Source: Bacteroidetes bacterium UBA4416
GTDB taxonomy: Bacteria > Bacteroidota > Bacteroidia > B-17B0 > Aurantibacillaceae
NCBI GenBank assembly: GCA_002390745.1
Contig: DGQK01000057.1
Span: 13,130 to 43,522, forward strand
DNA length: 30,393 bases
Direction: 5' to 3'
The notes beneath the pieces were generated by a model, which was given only the letters and a program-made list of their open reading frames with translations, ran no database searches and had not been told where the DNA came from. Positions 1 through 7,021 of the stretch are shown piece after piece. A program made the position numbers and the translations under genes. The first letter of the stretch is position 1; the number at the start of each line of letters is the position of its first letter.

Positions 1-46
1 CCCATACATTAAAAGTGTATTGCTCTACCAGCTGAGCTACGGAATC
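1..46 (-). tRNA. tRNA-Lys (anticodon UUU), truncated by the window edge
   Basis: Read on the minus strand, the sequence gives a 7-nt acceptor strand starting GATTCCG, then TA, a D arm with GAGC stem and AGCTGGTA loop, and an anticodon arm with loop CTTTTAA (anticodon TTT). It then runs out just after the anticodon stem at the window edge. The T arm and 3' acceptor strand lie outside the window. Identity as Lys follows from the anticodon. Confidence 0.93.
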
Positions 47-196
47 ATTATGTAAAAAGAACGTTGTTGTTATTTCGGGTTGCAAATATATAAACGATTT
101 TTAAACCTGCAAAATTTTTTTTCGCTTTTTTATTTTTTTTATTTTGTCTGCTATTCCTTGTTTATAGCGGCATTAAATTTTATTTTTATCGCAGTT

Positions 197-658
197 ATGA
201 GCTCTATTTATCAGATCAATTTGCTTAAAGGCTTTTCAGATTTACTTTTTGGACAAACCATCGCCGAGGCAGAAAAGATTTTTGGAAAATCGGAAGAGAC
301 GCAGGAGTTGAACGATGATATTTTAGAAACATCCTGTACGGTTTTACATTACTGGGATTCAGGATTTTCACTTTTCTTTGATAATAAGCAGGCGAAAAAA
401 TTCAGCAGTGTGGAAGTCGATAATGAAGAAACCCTGTTGTTCTCCCGGAAAATATTTCAATTAAAAGAAAAGGAGCTCATAGAACTCATGAAGAGCAACG
501 GTTATCCACTGTCTGACTCCGAACAGCAGGAGTGGGGAGAACGCCGCTTAAGCTTCGACGATGCAGGCCTCGACTGCTATTTCGAGAATGGGCGCCTGAG
601 CTCCGTCAACTTTGGCGTGATTGAAGAGCAGAATACCTACGAATTCCTGCCGAACTAA
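197..658 (+). CDS. Hypothetical protein, about 153 aa
   Basis: I do not recognise this family. The open frame extends upstream to 80, but that N-terminal part is an AT-rich, Phe/Tyr-rich translation of what looks like promoter DNA, so I place the start at the ATG at 197 (MSSIYQINLLKG). The 153-residue product has no signal peptide or membrane segment. It is acidic and soluble, with alternating short strands and an amphipathic helix around residues 80-105. The segment after the start (FGQTIAEAEKIFGKSEE) resembles the opening of small immunity-like or SMI1-type proteins, in which a 'G.t..ev..ilG.P' strand-helix begins the fold, but this is only a hint. It lies between a tRNA gene on the other strand and kdnA, with about 75 bp to the latter. 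It may be transcribed with kdnA, but nothing ties it to that pathway. Confidence 0.7.
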   Translation: MSSIYQINLLKGFSDLLFGQTIAEAEKIFGKSEETQELNDDILETSCTVLHYWDSGFSLFFDNKQAKKFSSVEVDNEETLLFSRKIFQLKEKELIELMKSNGYPLSDSEQQEWGERRLSFDDAGLDCYFENGRLSSVNFGVIEEQNTYEFLPN

Positions 659-733
659 AGCAATATAGTACCCTAAAGCCCGTTGTATAACGGACATTCA
701 AGCAATTTAAATCAAACATTAAAATTACATACT

Positions 734-1942
734 ATGCCTGGAACAGAATTATTTGGCGCCGAAGAGCGTAAAGAAGTGAATGACGTGATGGAAACCGGGG
801 TGTTGTTTCGCTACGGCCACGATGCTCAGCGTAATAACCACTGGAAAGCAAAAGAATTTGAAGCGGAAGTGCGGAAGATCACGGGCGCAAAATATGCCCA
901 CGCCATGAGCTCCGGCTCTACTGCTATTGCTACAGCCCTTGCTGCCAGCGGCATCGGAACCGGCGACGAAGTCATCGTGCCTCCGTTTACCTTCATTGCC
1001 TCTATCGAAGCCGTGATGTTCGTGGGTGCCCTGCCGGTATTTGCAGAAATCGACGAAACCCTTTGCCTGAGTGCAGAAGGCATTGAAAAAGCCATCACCC
1101 CGAAAACCAAAGCCGTTTGCCTCGTGCACATGTGCGGCGGAATGGCGGATATGGATGCCATCATGGCGGTGATCAAAAAACACAATTTAGTTTTGGTGGA
1201 AGATGCAGGGCAGGCCTTTGCCGCTTCCTACAAGGGCACCAGCACGGGCTTGTTCGGAACTGCCGGAAGCTATTCCTTCGATTTCTTCAAGATCGCAACA
1301 GCCGGCGAAGGTGGTGTATTCGTCACCAACGACGAAGAGGTGTATAAAAAAGCGGATGTATACAGCGACCACGGGCACGATCACATCGGCACCAACCGGG
1401 GCATGGAAAACCATCCTTACATGGGCTTCAACTACCGCATCTCCGAATTGCATGCTGCCGTGGGCTTAGCACAAACCCGCAAAGTGCCGGGCATCAAGGA
1501 AAAAAACAACCATAACAAAAAATTCCTGGTGAACCTCCTGTCGAAAACAGAAGGCATCGGCTTTGCCCGTCTGGCAGATCCTTCAGGAGATTCGGCAACT
1601 TTCTTGAACATCTTGATGCCAACGCCTGAGATCGCCAAAAATACGGTAGCAGAGTTGAACGCGGCCGGAGTAGGCGGTTTCAACTACTGGTTCACCAACA
1701 TGTACCACTTCATCAATCAGTGGAATCACCTGAAAGACCTGAAAACCGTAGCGAAGCTGCCGGTCGAAGTATTAGGGGCACCACAGGATTACAATAAGTT
1801 GCAGTTGCCGAAATCGCAGGAAGTGGTGGGCCGCCTGATCTCTTTTGGCGTGCGCTGCACCTGGACGGAAGAGGAAATGACGGCTTTAGCAAACAAAATT
1901 TCCGAAGCGGCTGTGAAAGCGATGAAAACAGTGAATGCCTGA
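734..1942 (+). CDS. kdnA: 8-amino-3,8-dideoxy-manno-octulosonate transaminase (KdnA-type DegT aminotransferase)
   Basis: This is a fold-type I, PLP-dependent aminotransferase of the DegT/DnrJ/EryC1/StrS family. From the ATG at 734 the product is 402 aa, the normal family length; an upstream TTG at 683 gives an unlikely extension. Visible motifs are SSGSTA (residues 59-64, phosphate contact), VEDAGQ (D157, pyridine nitrogen contact) and SFDFFKIATAGEGG with the Schiff-base lysine K186. The family covers many nucleotide-sugar transaminases. I choose KdnA because the next gene is an iron-ADH-like oxidase matching KdnB and kdsA lies in the same locus. In Shewanella, KdnB oxidises C8 of Kdo and KdnA aminates it with glutamate to give 8-amino-Kdo. 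The family call is certain. The substrate is inferred from context and could be checked against Shewanella KdnA. It would act in the cytoplasm, before CMP activation and transfer to lipid A. Confidence 0.85.
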   Translation: MPGTELFGAEERKEVNDVMETGVLFRYGHDAQRNNHWKAKEFEAEVRKITGAKYAHAMSSGSTAIATALAASGIGTGDEVIVPPFTFIASIEAVMFVGALPVFAEIDETLCLSAEGIEKAITPKTKAVCLVHMCGGMADMDAIMAVIKKHNLVLVEDAGQAFAASYKGTSTGLFGTAGSYSFDFFKIATAGEGGVFVTNDEEVYKKADVYSDHGHDHIGTNRGMENHPYMGFNYRISELHAAVGLAQTRKVPGIKEKNNHNKKFLVNLLSKTEGIGFARLADPSGDSATFLNILMPTPEIAKNTVAELNAAGVGGFNYWFTNMYHFINQWNHLKDLKTVAKLPVEVLGAPQDYNKLQLPKSQEVVGRLISFGVRCTWTEEEMTALANKISEAAVKAMKTVNA

Positions 1943-1983
1943 GTCCATAACGCTTAAGACAAATCTATTAAACGAAAAATCCA

Positions 1984-2012
1984 AATCCCTCTTCCTAACC
2001 CGGAGAGGGATT
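1984..2012. repeat. Inverted repeat between kdnA and kdnB
   Basis: AATCCCTCT (1984-1992) and AGAGGGATT (2004-2012) form a perfect 9-bp stem around an 11-nt spacer. It lies 14 bp before the kdnB ATG. It is not followed by a T-run, so it is not a standard terminator. Its CCCTCT/AGAGGG composition resembles short palindromic repeats scattered in intergenic DNA of many Bacteroidota. Confidence 0.6.
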
Positions 2013-2026
2013 AGTGCTCAATAAAC

Positions 2027-3109
2027 ATGCAACACAAGAATTTCAAAAACATCGATAAAGTAACTTACGGACGCGGATCTTTTTCACAACTGGCTGAAAC
2101 CGTAGAACCCATCCGTAAAGAGAATAAGAACTATTTCGTTTACGTGGTCGATAACTACTTTAAAGGAAAACCACTTTCCACGAAATTGCAGAACAAGCCG
2201 GAAGACCTGATCTATTACATCGATGTGGACCCACATGAGCCTACCACAGAGCAGATCGACACGCTGCGCGATGAGATCCTCGCCAAACAGGGTCTCCCCA
2301 GCGGGGTGATCGGTATTGGCGGCGGAAGCATCATGGATATTGCAAAAGCCTTATCGCTGATGCTTACCAACGAAGGATCCTCCACGTTGTACCAGGGATT
2401 GAACCTCGTGAAAAAGCCAGGCATCTACCATTTGGGAGTGCCTACCATTTCGGGCACCGGCGCCGAAGTATCGATGACTGCCGTACTCACCGGCCCGGAG
2501 AAAAAGCTCGGTCTGAAATGCGACTGGACCGTTTTCAATCAGGTGATCCTCGATCCCGAATTAATTGCATCCGTACCTACCGACTGGTGGTTTTATACCG
2601 GCATGGATACCTATATCCACTGCATTGAATCTGAAACCGGGATCCGTAACAACGCCTTCAGCCTGGCATATGGTGAGCAATCCCTCAAGCTTTGCCGCGA
2701 AGTATATCTGGGAGAGAACGCAGGACAAACACCGGAGAACGATGACAAGCTCATGGTGGCATCACTGATGGGCGGCCTGAGCCTCACCTATAGCGAAGTG
2801 GGCGTATGCCATGCTATCAGTTACGGACTGTCGAAGATCCTGGGGACGCGCCACTGCTATGCCAACTGTATTATTTTCCAGCACCTGGGAGATATTTACC
2901 TCAAAGGCCACAGCGAGTTCATGCAGATGCTGGAGAAACACAAGATCGTATTGCCGCAGAACCTAAGCAAAGACTGGAGCGAAGAAACCATCACCGCCAT
3001 GGCGACGGTGTCTTATAACCTGCCTTTCATGTGGAATCATGCCTTTGGCGATAACTACAAAGAGATCGCCACGCTTGATTACATCAAGGATCTTTTCCGG
3101 AGATTGTAA
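2027..3109 (+). CDS. kdnB: 3-deoxy-alpha-D-manno-octulosonate 8-oxidase (KdnB-type, iron-ADH family)
   Basis: The product (360 aa) is a group III metal-dependent alcohol dehydrogenase. The dinucleotide-binding signature is GIGGGSIMDIAKAL (GGGS at 98-101). The metal ligands expected for the family are present: D194 and H198 in GMDTYIHCIE, H262 in VCHAISYGL and H276 in GTRHCYANC. PTISGTGAEVS (139-149) is the typical active-site loop. Length and context match KdnB of Shewanella oneidensis, which oxidises the C8 hydroxyl of Kdo to the aldehyde that KdnA aminates. The gene starts 84 bp after kdnA, with an inverted repeat in the gap, and is followed 9 bp later by a secreted-protein gene, so the three are probably co-transcribed. 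Other Fe-ADH substrates cannot be excluded by sequence alone, but the kdnA-kdnB-kdsA grouping makes this the best call. Confidence 0.86.
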   Translation: MQHKNFKNIDKVTYGRGSFSQLAETVEPIRKENKNYFVYVVDNYFKGKPLSTKLQNKPEDLIYYIDVDPHEPTTEQIDTLRDEILAKQGLPSGVIGIGGGSIMDIAKALSLMLTNEGSSTLYQGLNLVKKPGIYHLGVPTISGTGAEVSMTAVLTGPEKKLGLKCDWTVFNQVILDPELIASVPTDWWFYTGMDTYIHCIESETGIRNNAFSLAYGEQSLKLCREVYLGENAGQTPENDDKLMVASLMGGLSLTYSEVGVCHAISYGLSKILGTRHCYANCIIFQHLGDIYLKGHSEFMQMLEKHKIVLPQNLSKDWSEETITAMATVSYNLPFMWNHAFGDNYKEIATLDYIKDLFRRL

Positions 3110-3118
3110 CCAACCCTT

Positions 3119-4744
3119 ATGAAATATATCGTTTTACTCCCCGCGATGCTGCTTTCGGCAGCCCTCTTTTCTCAAAAAGTAACCTACGATCTGGGCGAAC
3201 CCTATAAGCTTCCTAAAAAGCACAGGGACCTGGGATTTATTGGAACCGAAAAAAACGGCTATTCACAGCTCAGCCTCCGCATGGGCGATGACATCGTCGT
3301 GCAGACCCTCAATAAAAATTATGCGCCGGTAAGCGAGCAATCCGTCGATATCTCCGAGGTGGGAAAAGGATTTGTGAGCGATAATTTTATCCAGTTGAAA
3401 AATAACTATTACTGGTATTACTCTACCTGGAACCGCGAAGAGCAACGCGAATACCTGCATTACCGGCCTTTCGACCTCAAGAACAACCGTTTTTCGAGCC
3501 AGGATCAAACCATCATAAAAGCCAATAAGCTGTCGGGAACCACGATTGCCACAGGCTTCTACCAGTTTGGAGTCAGCAACAAATATGCTTTCAACGTTTC
3601 GGCCGACAGCTCCAAAATGCTGGTGACCTACCGGCTGAAACCCCTGGAGAAAAAAGACAAATACAATAAGGACAAGATCGGTTTCAACGTCTTTGACCAC
3701 AACATGAAAAAGCTGTGGAGCAATGAAATGACCATGCCTTATACCGAAGCGGAAATGGACAATGCCGATTTTGAAATCGCGTCGAACGGTACCGTGTACA
3801 TGCTTGCCAAGGTGTATGAGCCTAAAGAGGAAGTGAAAGGAAAAGACAAGCGCAAAGTCCCGGATTACCACTATGAGCTGTTCATGATCGGTAAGAATTC
3901 GGTGAAGCCTGAGATCCTGAAACTCGACCTGGATGGTAAATTTATCCGCTCATCGGTGCTGAATGAAGACAGCAAAGGCAACCTGGTGCTGGGAGGCTAT
4001 TACTCCAAAAACCGCAACTCCTACGGCTCCGACGGGGCTTTCATCTTGAAGATCGAATTCGAGGACAACGACATTTCTGCCATCAGAAAATACTTCTATG
4101 AGTTTCCGGTAGCCTTGCTCAAGCAGTTTGAGAGCAAGCGCACACAGAAAAAAATGGAGAAGAAGGAAAAGAAGAATAAGGAGAAGACCGGCGATGACGA
4201 CATCGAAGCCAGCAACCTTGTGCTCCGCGAAATTAAGTTCGATAAGGACGGCACCACGACCATTGTTGGTGAGGAATATTATTCGATAACGGTATGCACC
4301 ACCGATTCGAAAGGAAATACAAGCTGCCGCACTACTTACTACTACCAGGACATCATTGCCATGAAGGTGGATGATAAAGGAAAGATCGTCTGGGCCAATA
4401 AGATCCCGAAAAATCAGGCCGGCGGAGGTGGAACGGGCGGCATGTCCTTTCACTACCACAAATACAAAGGCGAGGATTATTTCTTCTACCTCGACAATGT
4501 GAAAAACATCAACCTGCCCCTTACTGCTGTTCCTGCGGCACACCGCGATGGCGCCGGCGGATTCCTGACGATGGTGAAGATCGATAAGAGCGGAAAAATG
4601 ACCAAGCAATCCGTGTTCGATTCCAGGGAACTGAAAATAAGAGTGATTCCTGTAAGGTTTGAATCCGTGTCGGATAACAAAATCCTGACACGTGTTTATG
4701 CCAAAAAGAAAAAATCGCGGGTGCTGTCACTGAAGTTCAGCTAA
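3119..4744 (+). CDS. Secreted hypothetical protein, 541 aa, in the kdn locus
   Basis: I do not recognise the family. The N-terminus (MKYIVLLPAMLLSAALFSQ) is a clear Sec signal peptide, with likely cleavage after about residue 19 and no lipobox Cys. The mature part is rich in strand-turn patterns with repeated 'G.....F...D..G' segments, as in beta-propeller or other all-beta periplasmic proteins of Bacteroidota. A very basic stretch at roughly residues 340-360 (KRTQKKMEKKEKKNKEK) is followed by GDDDIEAS and looks like an exposed linker. The C-terminus ends in ILTRVYAKKKKSR then LSLKFS; I see no type IX sorting domain. It starts 9 bp after kdnB, so it is almost certainly in the same transcript. 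A role in the envelope, perhaps related to LPS, is plausible from position only. No catalytic residues can be named. Confidence 0.82.
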   Translation: MKYIVLLPAMLLSAALFSQKVTYDLGEPYKLPKKHRDLGFIGTEKNGYSQLSLRMGDDIVVQTLNKNYAPVSEQSVDISEVGKGFVSDNFIQLKNNYYWYYSTWNREEQREYLHYRPFDLKNNRFSSQDQTIIKANKLSGTTIATGFYQFGVSNKYAFNVSADSSKMLVTYRLKPLEKKDKYNKDKIGFNVFDHNMKKLWSNEMTMPYTEAEMDNADFEIASNGTVYMLAKVYEPKEEVKGKDKRKVPDYHYELFMIGKNSVKPEILKLDLDGKFIRSSVLNEDSKGNLVLGGYYSKNRNSYGSDGAFILKIEFEDNDISAIRKYFYEFPVALLKQFESKRTQKKMEKKEKKNKEKTGDDDIEASNLVLREIKFDKDGTTTIVGEEYYSITVCTTDSKGNTSCRTTYYYQDIIAMKVDDKGKIVWANKIPKNQAGGGGTGGMSFHYHKYKGEDYFFYLDNVKNINLPLTAVPAAHRDGAGGFLTMVKIDKSGKMTKQSVFDSRELKIRVIPVRFESVSDNKILTRVYAKKKKSRVLSLKFS

Positions 4745-4760
4745 AGAGAATAATATTTAT

Positions 4761-4821
4761 TGTCGACTTCGAGAGCCTCAGCCGACATGGGATTGGTGGT
4801 TGAGGCTCTCGAAACCACCAA
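4761..4821. repeat. Double-hairpin dispersed repeat (REP/BIME-like), copy 1
   Basis: There are two adjacent hairpins. Hairpin 1 has arms TGTCGAC (4761-4767) and GCCGACA (4781-4787) with one A/C mismatch and loop TTCGAGAGCCTCA. Hairpin 2 has perfect 9-bp arms TTGGTGGTT (4793-4801) and AACCACCAA (4813-4821) with loop GAGGCTCTCGA. The second loop is the exact reverse complement of 11 nt in the first, so both are the same unit in opposite orientations. A second copy is at 9169-9234. The layout resembles REP pairs (BIMEs) mobilised by RAYT transposases; no such transposase is in the window. Confidence 0.85.
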
Positions 4822-4827
4822 CCAGCC

Positions 4828-5051
4828 ATGTTTCAATCCCTGTCATCATACCTTTCGTTTGCCGTTGAAAAACTTATCGAGCTGCATGCCCACCAGCTTA
4901 GCGAGCAGGCACTGTTCAGGAAGAAGCGGTCACCTTCAAAACCGGGATCTGCCTGGTGTTTTTTCTTATTCTGCTGATCCCTGGCGTAGAGATCGCTATC
5001 GCGCTGTACCTCAACAAAAAAGCGCCCGCAAATCCAGCGCCCGGAAGTTGA
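4828..5051 (+). pseudogene. Frameshifted remnant of a small membrane protein
   Basis: The 392-bp gap between the secreted-protein gene and kdsA holds the double-hairpin repeat and then this relic. From the ATG at 4828 one frame reads MFQSLSSYLSFAVEKLIE..., an amphipathic helix continuing to about 4920. The protein-like sequence then continues in another frame, from about 4920 to a TGA at 5049-5051. That part includes VTFKTGICLVFFLILLIPG, a strong transmembrane segment, and ends in ALYLNKKAPANPAPGS. Joined by a one-base shift near 4920 the product would be about 75 aa with a soluble helix, one membrane span and a Pro/Ala tail. The pattern is vaguely like small phage-holin-superfamily envelope proteins. 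It could instead be chance; the evidence is only the coherent hydrophobicity across the shift. Confidence 0.35.
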
Positions 5052-5071
5052 TAATAAAACACAAAAAACGG

Positions 5072-5100
5072 TTGTTTTTATCAATATAAAACTAACTTTA
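5072..5100 (+). promoter_or_regulatory. Candidate Bacteroidota promoter of kdsA
   Basis: TTG (5072-5074), an 18-bp spacer and TAACTTTA (5093-5100) match the Bacteroidota sigma-A pattern (TTTG/TTG, about 19 bp, TAnnTTTG) with a final A instead of G. It lies 36 bp before the kdsA ATG in AT-rich DNA. It suggests that kdsA has its own promoter rather than depending on read-through from kdnAB. Confidence 0.5.
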
Positions 5101-5136
5101 CTGTTTAGTGTTATATTATAGAAAATACGAAAAACC

Positions 5137-5973
5137 ATGTCAAAAAAAATAGTTAAAGTAGGCGATATCCCATGCGGCAGCGATGAGCTGTTTTTAATAT
5201 CAGGTCCTTGTGTGATCGAGGACGAACTCACCATGATGAAAACGGCAGAGATGCTGAAAGAAGTATCGGAGCGCCTCAAAATCAAAGTCATTTATAAATC
5301 ATCCTTCACGAAAGATAACCGCAGTAGCCTGAGCTACTATCAGGGCCCGGGACTTTCGGAAGGCGTAAAAATGCTGGGCAAGATCAAGGAGCAATTCGGT
5401 TTCCCGGTGCTTACAGACATCCACTCTCACGATCAGGCCGATGCCGCCGCAGAAGTGTGTGATGTCCTCCAGATACCCGCTTACCTTTGTATGCAATCGT
5501 CCTTATTGGTGGCTTCAGCTAAAACAGGACGCGTCATCAATATCAAACACGGGCAGTTCCTGGCTCCCGACAATATGAAACATCCGGCTCAGAAATGCGT
5601 GGACAGCGGGAACGATCAGATCATCCTTACCGAGCGTGGCTACGCTTTCGGTTACAACGATCTCGTGGTTGACCCGAGAGCTTTCTACCATATGACAAAC
5701 ATCGGGTATCCGGTAGTTTTCGACGTGACACACTGTGTGCGCAAATACGGCATACCAAGCTCCGACAAAAAAGGCGGCGCGCGCGAATTTTTACCGGTGC
5801 TGGCCCGCGCTGGTGTCGCCAGCGGCATCGACGGCATGTTTATCGAAACGCACCCGGAACCTGAAAAAGCCCTGTGCGATGCGGCTTCTCAGCTATGCGT
5901 ATACGACCTCGAAGAGTTCCTGAAACCGATCATTGAGCTTCACCAGGTGGAGGTGAAATACAGGGCAAAATAA
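5137..5973 (+). CDS. kdsA: 3-deoxy-8-phosphooctulonate synthase (Kdo-8-phosphate synthase)
   Basis: KdsA condenses phosphoenolpyruvate with D-arabinose 5-phosphate to Kdo-8-phosphate, the committed step to Kdo for LPS, in the cytoplasm. The 278-aa product has the family length and a TIM-barrel layout. Motifs include SGPCVIE (residues 22-28), FTKDNRSS (the PEP/arabinose-phosphate loop, usually KANRSS), VLTDIHS, CDVLQIPAYLCMQ, INIKHGQFLAP, FDVTHCVRKYG and FIETHPEPEKALCD. C25 in GPCVIE, with the later His, Glu and Asp in those motifs, is the metal-ligand set of the metal-dependent class (Aquifex type); metal-independent KdsA such as that of E. coli has Asn in place of the Cys. It has a separate upstream promoter candidate. 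Its closeness to kdnAB fits one Kdo/amino-Kdo locus. kdsB, kdsC and kdsD are not in the window. Confidence 0.97.
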   Translation: MSKKIVKVGDIPCGSDELFLISGPCVIEDELTMMKTAEMLKEVSERLKIKVIYKSSFTKDNRSSLSYYQGPGLSEGVKMLGKIKEQFGFPVLTDIHSHDQADAAAEVCDVLQIPAYLCMQSSLLVASAKTGRVINIKHGQFLAPDNMKHPAQKCVDSGNDQIILTERGYAFGYNDLVVDPRAFYHMTNIGYPVVFDVTHCVRKYGIPSSDKKGGAREFLPVLARAGVASGIDGMFIETHPEPEKALCDAASQLCVYDLEEFLKPIIELHQVEVKYRAK

Positions 5974-6001
5974 ATTAACCCCTTTAAAATCAGCGCAGAC
6001 G

Positions 6002-6406
6002 ATGAAGAAACTGCTTCTCTTGCTGGCCTGTGGTGTCATCTGCTCTACGGCAAGCGCACAAAGCCTTTACATCAAAGGCAGTAAAAAAGGCGAGATCGAA
6101 AGTGACGGCGATGTGTACATCAATGGCTCGCGGAAAGGACAGATCGAAGCCGATGGCGACGTGTATGTGAATGGCAGCCGTGTTGGGCAAATCGAGTCGG
6201 ACGGTGATATTTACAAAAACGGCAGCCGTGTAGGGCAGATCGAATCCGATGGCGATGTCTATAAGAATGGCAGCCGCATCGGGCAGATAGAAGAGGACGG
6301 AGATATCTACTACAACGGTAGCCGGATAGGTGAGTGCCGCGGTGTACGCAAAGACTGGGTGGCTGCCGTCGTATTCTTTTTCTTCATCGAAGATTTAGCA
6401 TATTAA
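6002..6406 (+). CDS. Secreted 16-residue-repeat protein, '5-fold beta-flower' type
   Basis: The N-terminus (MKKLLLLLACGVICSTASAQ) is a signal peptide with a likely cut after residue 20. Residues 24-103 are five consecutive 16-residue repeats with consensus xNGSRxGQIExDGDxY, then a partial sixth (YNGSRIGECRG). The protein ends in a short hydrophobic tail, WVAAVVFFFFIEDLAY, at residues 119-134. Exactly five full repeats agrees with the Bacteroidota proteins called '5-fold beta-flower', in which each repeat would form one blade of a small ring. I recall that name from annotation and cannot verify it here. The function is unknown; a small, stable, exported ring that binds a ligand or cell-wall component is conceivable. 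It lies 28 bp after kdsA and may be read through from it. Confidence 0.85.
   Translation: MKKLLLLLACGVICSTASAQSLYIKGSKKGEIESDGDVYINGSRKGQIEADGDVYVNGSRVGQIESDGDIYKNGSRVGQIESDGDVYKNGSRIGQIEEDGDIYYNGSRIGECRGVRKDWVAAVVFFFFIEDLAY
6071..6310 (+). repeat. Five 48-bp in-frame tandem repeats in the beta-flower gene
   Basis: Each 48-bp unit encodes xNGSRxGQIExDGDxY. DNA identity is high between units 3, 4 and 5 (shared GGCAGCCG, GGGCAGAT and GACGG blocks) and lower for unit 1, which reads KGSKKGEI. The units could change in number by slippage or recombination. Confidence 0.9.
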
Positions 6407-6420
6407 ATGAGTTAAACAAA

Positions 6421-6456
6421 TTCCTCCTTTGAAGGAGGTGCCCGAAGGGCGGAGGA
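6421..6456. repeat. GC-rich compound palindrome before folA
   Basis: CCTCCTT (6423-6429) and AAGGAGG (6432-6438) form a 7-bp stem with a 2-nt loop. A second stem GCCC-GAA-GGGC follows at 6440-6450. An outer TCCTCC/GGAGGA pairing (6422-6427 with 6451-6456) can enclose or compete with the first stem. There is no T-run directly after it. Similar 'CCTCC...GGAGGTGCCCGAAGGGCGGAGG' palindromes are common between genes in Bacteroidota, so it is probably a dispersed repeat and not a site specific to this locus. Confidence 0.65.
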
Positions 6457-6526
6457 TGTGAAAAATTCTCCCTTATCGGGCCAACGTTAAAACCTGACTT
6501 ATAGTTCTGATTTAGGAATTAATTTT

Positions 6527-7021
6527 ATGACCATATCCCTTATTGTAGCAAGCTCTCTTAATCATGGTATTGGCAAAGACAACCAGCTGCCCTGGCATTT
6601 GCCGGCCGATCTGAAGTTTTTTAAGCAAACCACCATGGGATGCCCTGTCGTAATGGGGCGTAAAACCTTTCAATCCATTGGCCGTACCCTGCCGGGAAGA
6701 AAGAACGTGGTGATCACGAGAGACGCTTCCTTCAACAGCGATGGAACATTCGATGTCACGCTTGCCTCCGGCCTCAACGAAGCCCTGGAGCAGTTGAAAG
6801 GGGAGAAGGAAGTGTTTGTCATTGGCGGCGGCGAGATCTTTAAACAATCGATGGCGCTTGCCGATACCATTTACCTGACCCTGGTGAATACCGTACTCGA
6901 CGCCGATGTGTTCTTTCCTGAAATCGATCCTGCCGCTTTCAGGTTGGTATGGGAAGAGAAACACCTTGCCGACGAAAAAAATGCCTTTAATTATACCTTT
7001 CAGAAATACCAAAAAGTATGA
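6527..7021 (+). CDS. folA: Dihydrofolate reductase
   Basis: This enzyme reduces dihydrofolate to tetrahydrofolate with NADPH in the cytoplasm. The 164-aa product has the standard chromosomal DHFR length. Visible family motifs are ISLIVASSLNHGIGKDNQLPWHLPAD at the N-terminus (substrate pocket, with the LPWHLPAD loop and its conserved acidic residue), VVMGRKTFQSIGR (NADPH binding), LPGRKNVVITRD and VFVIGGGEIFKQSM (the conserved GG before the C-terminal half). It ends by a 4-bp ATGA overlap with the following exonuclease gene, so the two are translationally coupled. Nothing suggests a resistance-type or plasmid-borne variant. Confidence 0.97.
   Translation: MTISLIVASSLNHGIGKDNQLPWHLPADLKFFKQTTMGCPVVMGRKTFQSIGRTLPGRKNVVITRDASFNSDGTFDVTLASGLNEALEQLKGEKEVFVIGGGEIFKQSMALADTIYLTLVNTVLDADVFFPEIDPAAFRLVWEEKHLADEKNAFNYTFQKYQKV

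Noticed and set aside
749..1183. Minus-strand open frames opposite kdnA, and similar long antisense frames opposite kdsA, pcrA and the polysaccharide genes
   Set aside because: They mirror conserved coding frames on the other strand, have Cys/His/Arg-rich translations without motifs, and would need implausible overlapping transcription.
6071..6310. 48-bp tandem repeats considered as a CRISPR-like array
   Set aside because: The repeats are in frame, encode a coherent signal-peptide protein, and have no spacers.
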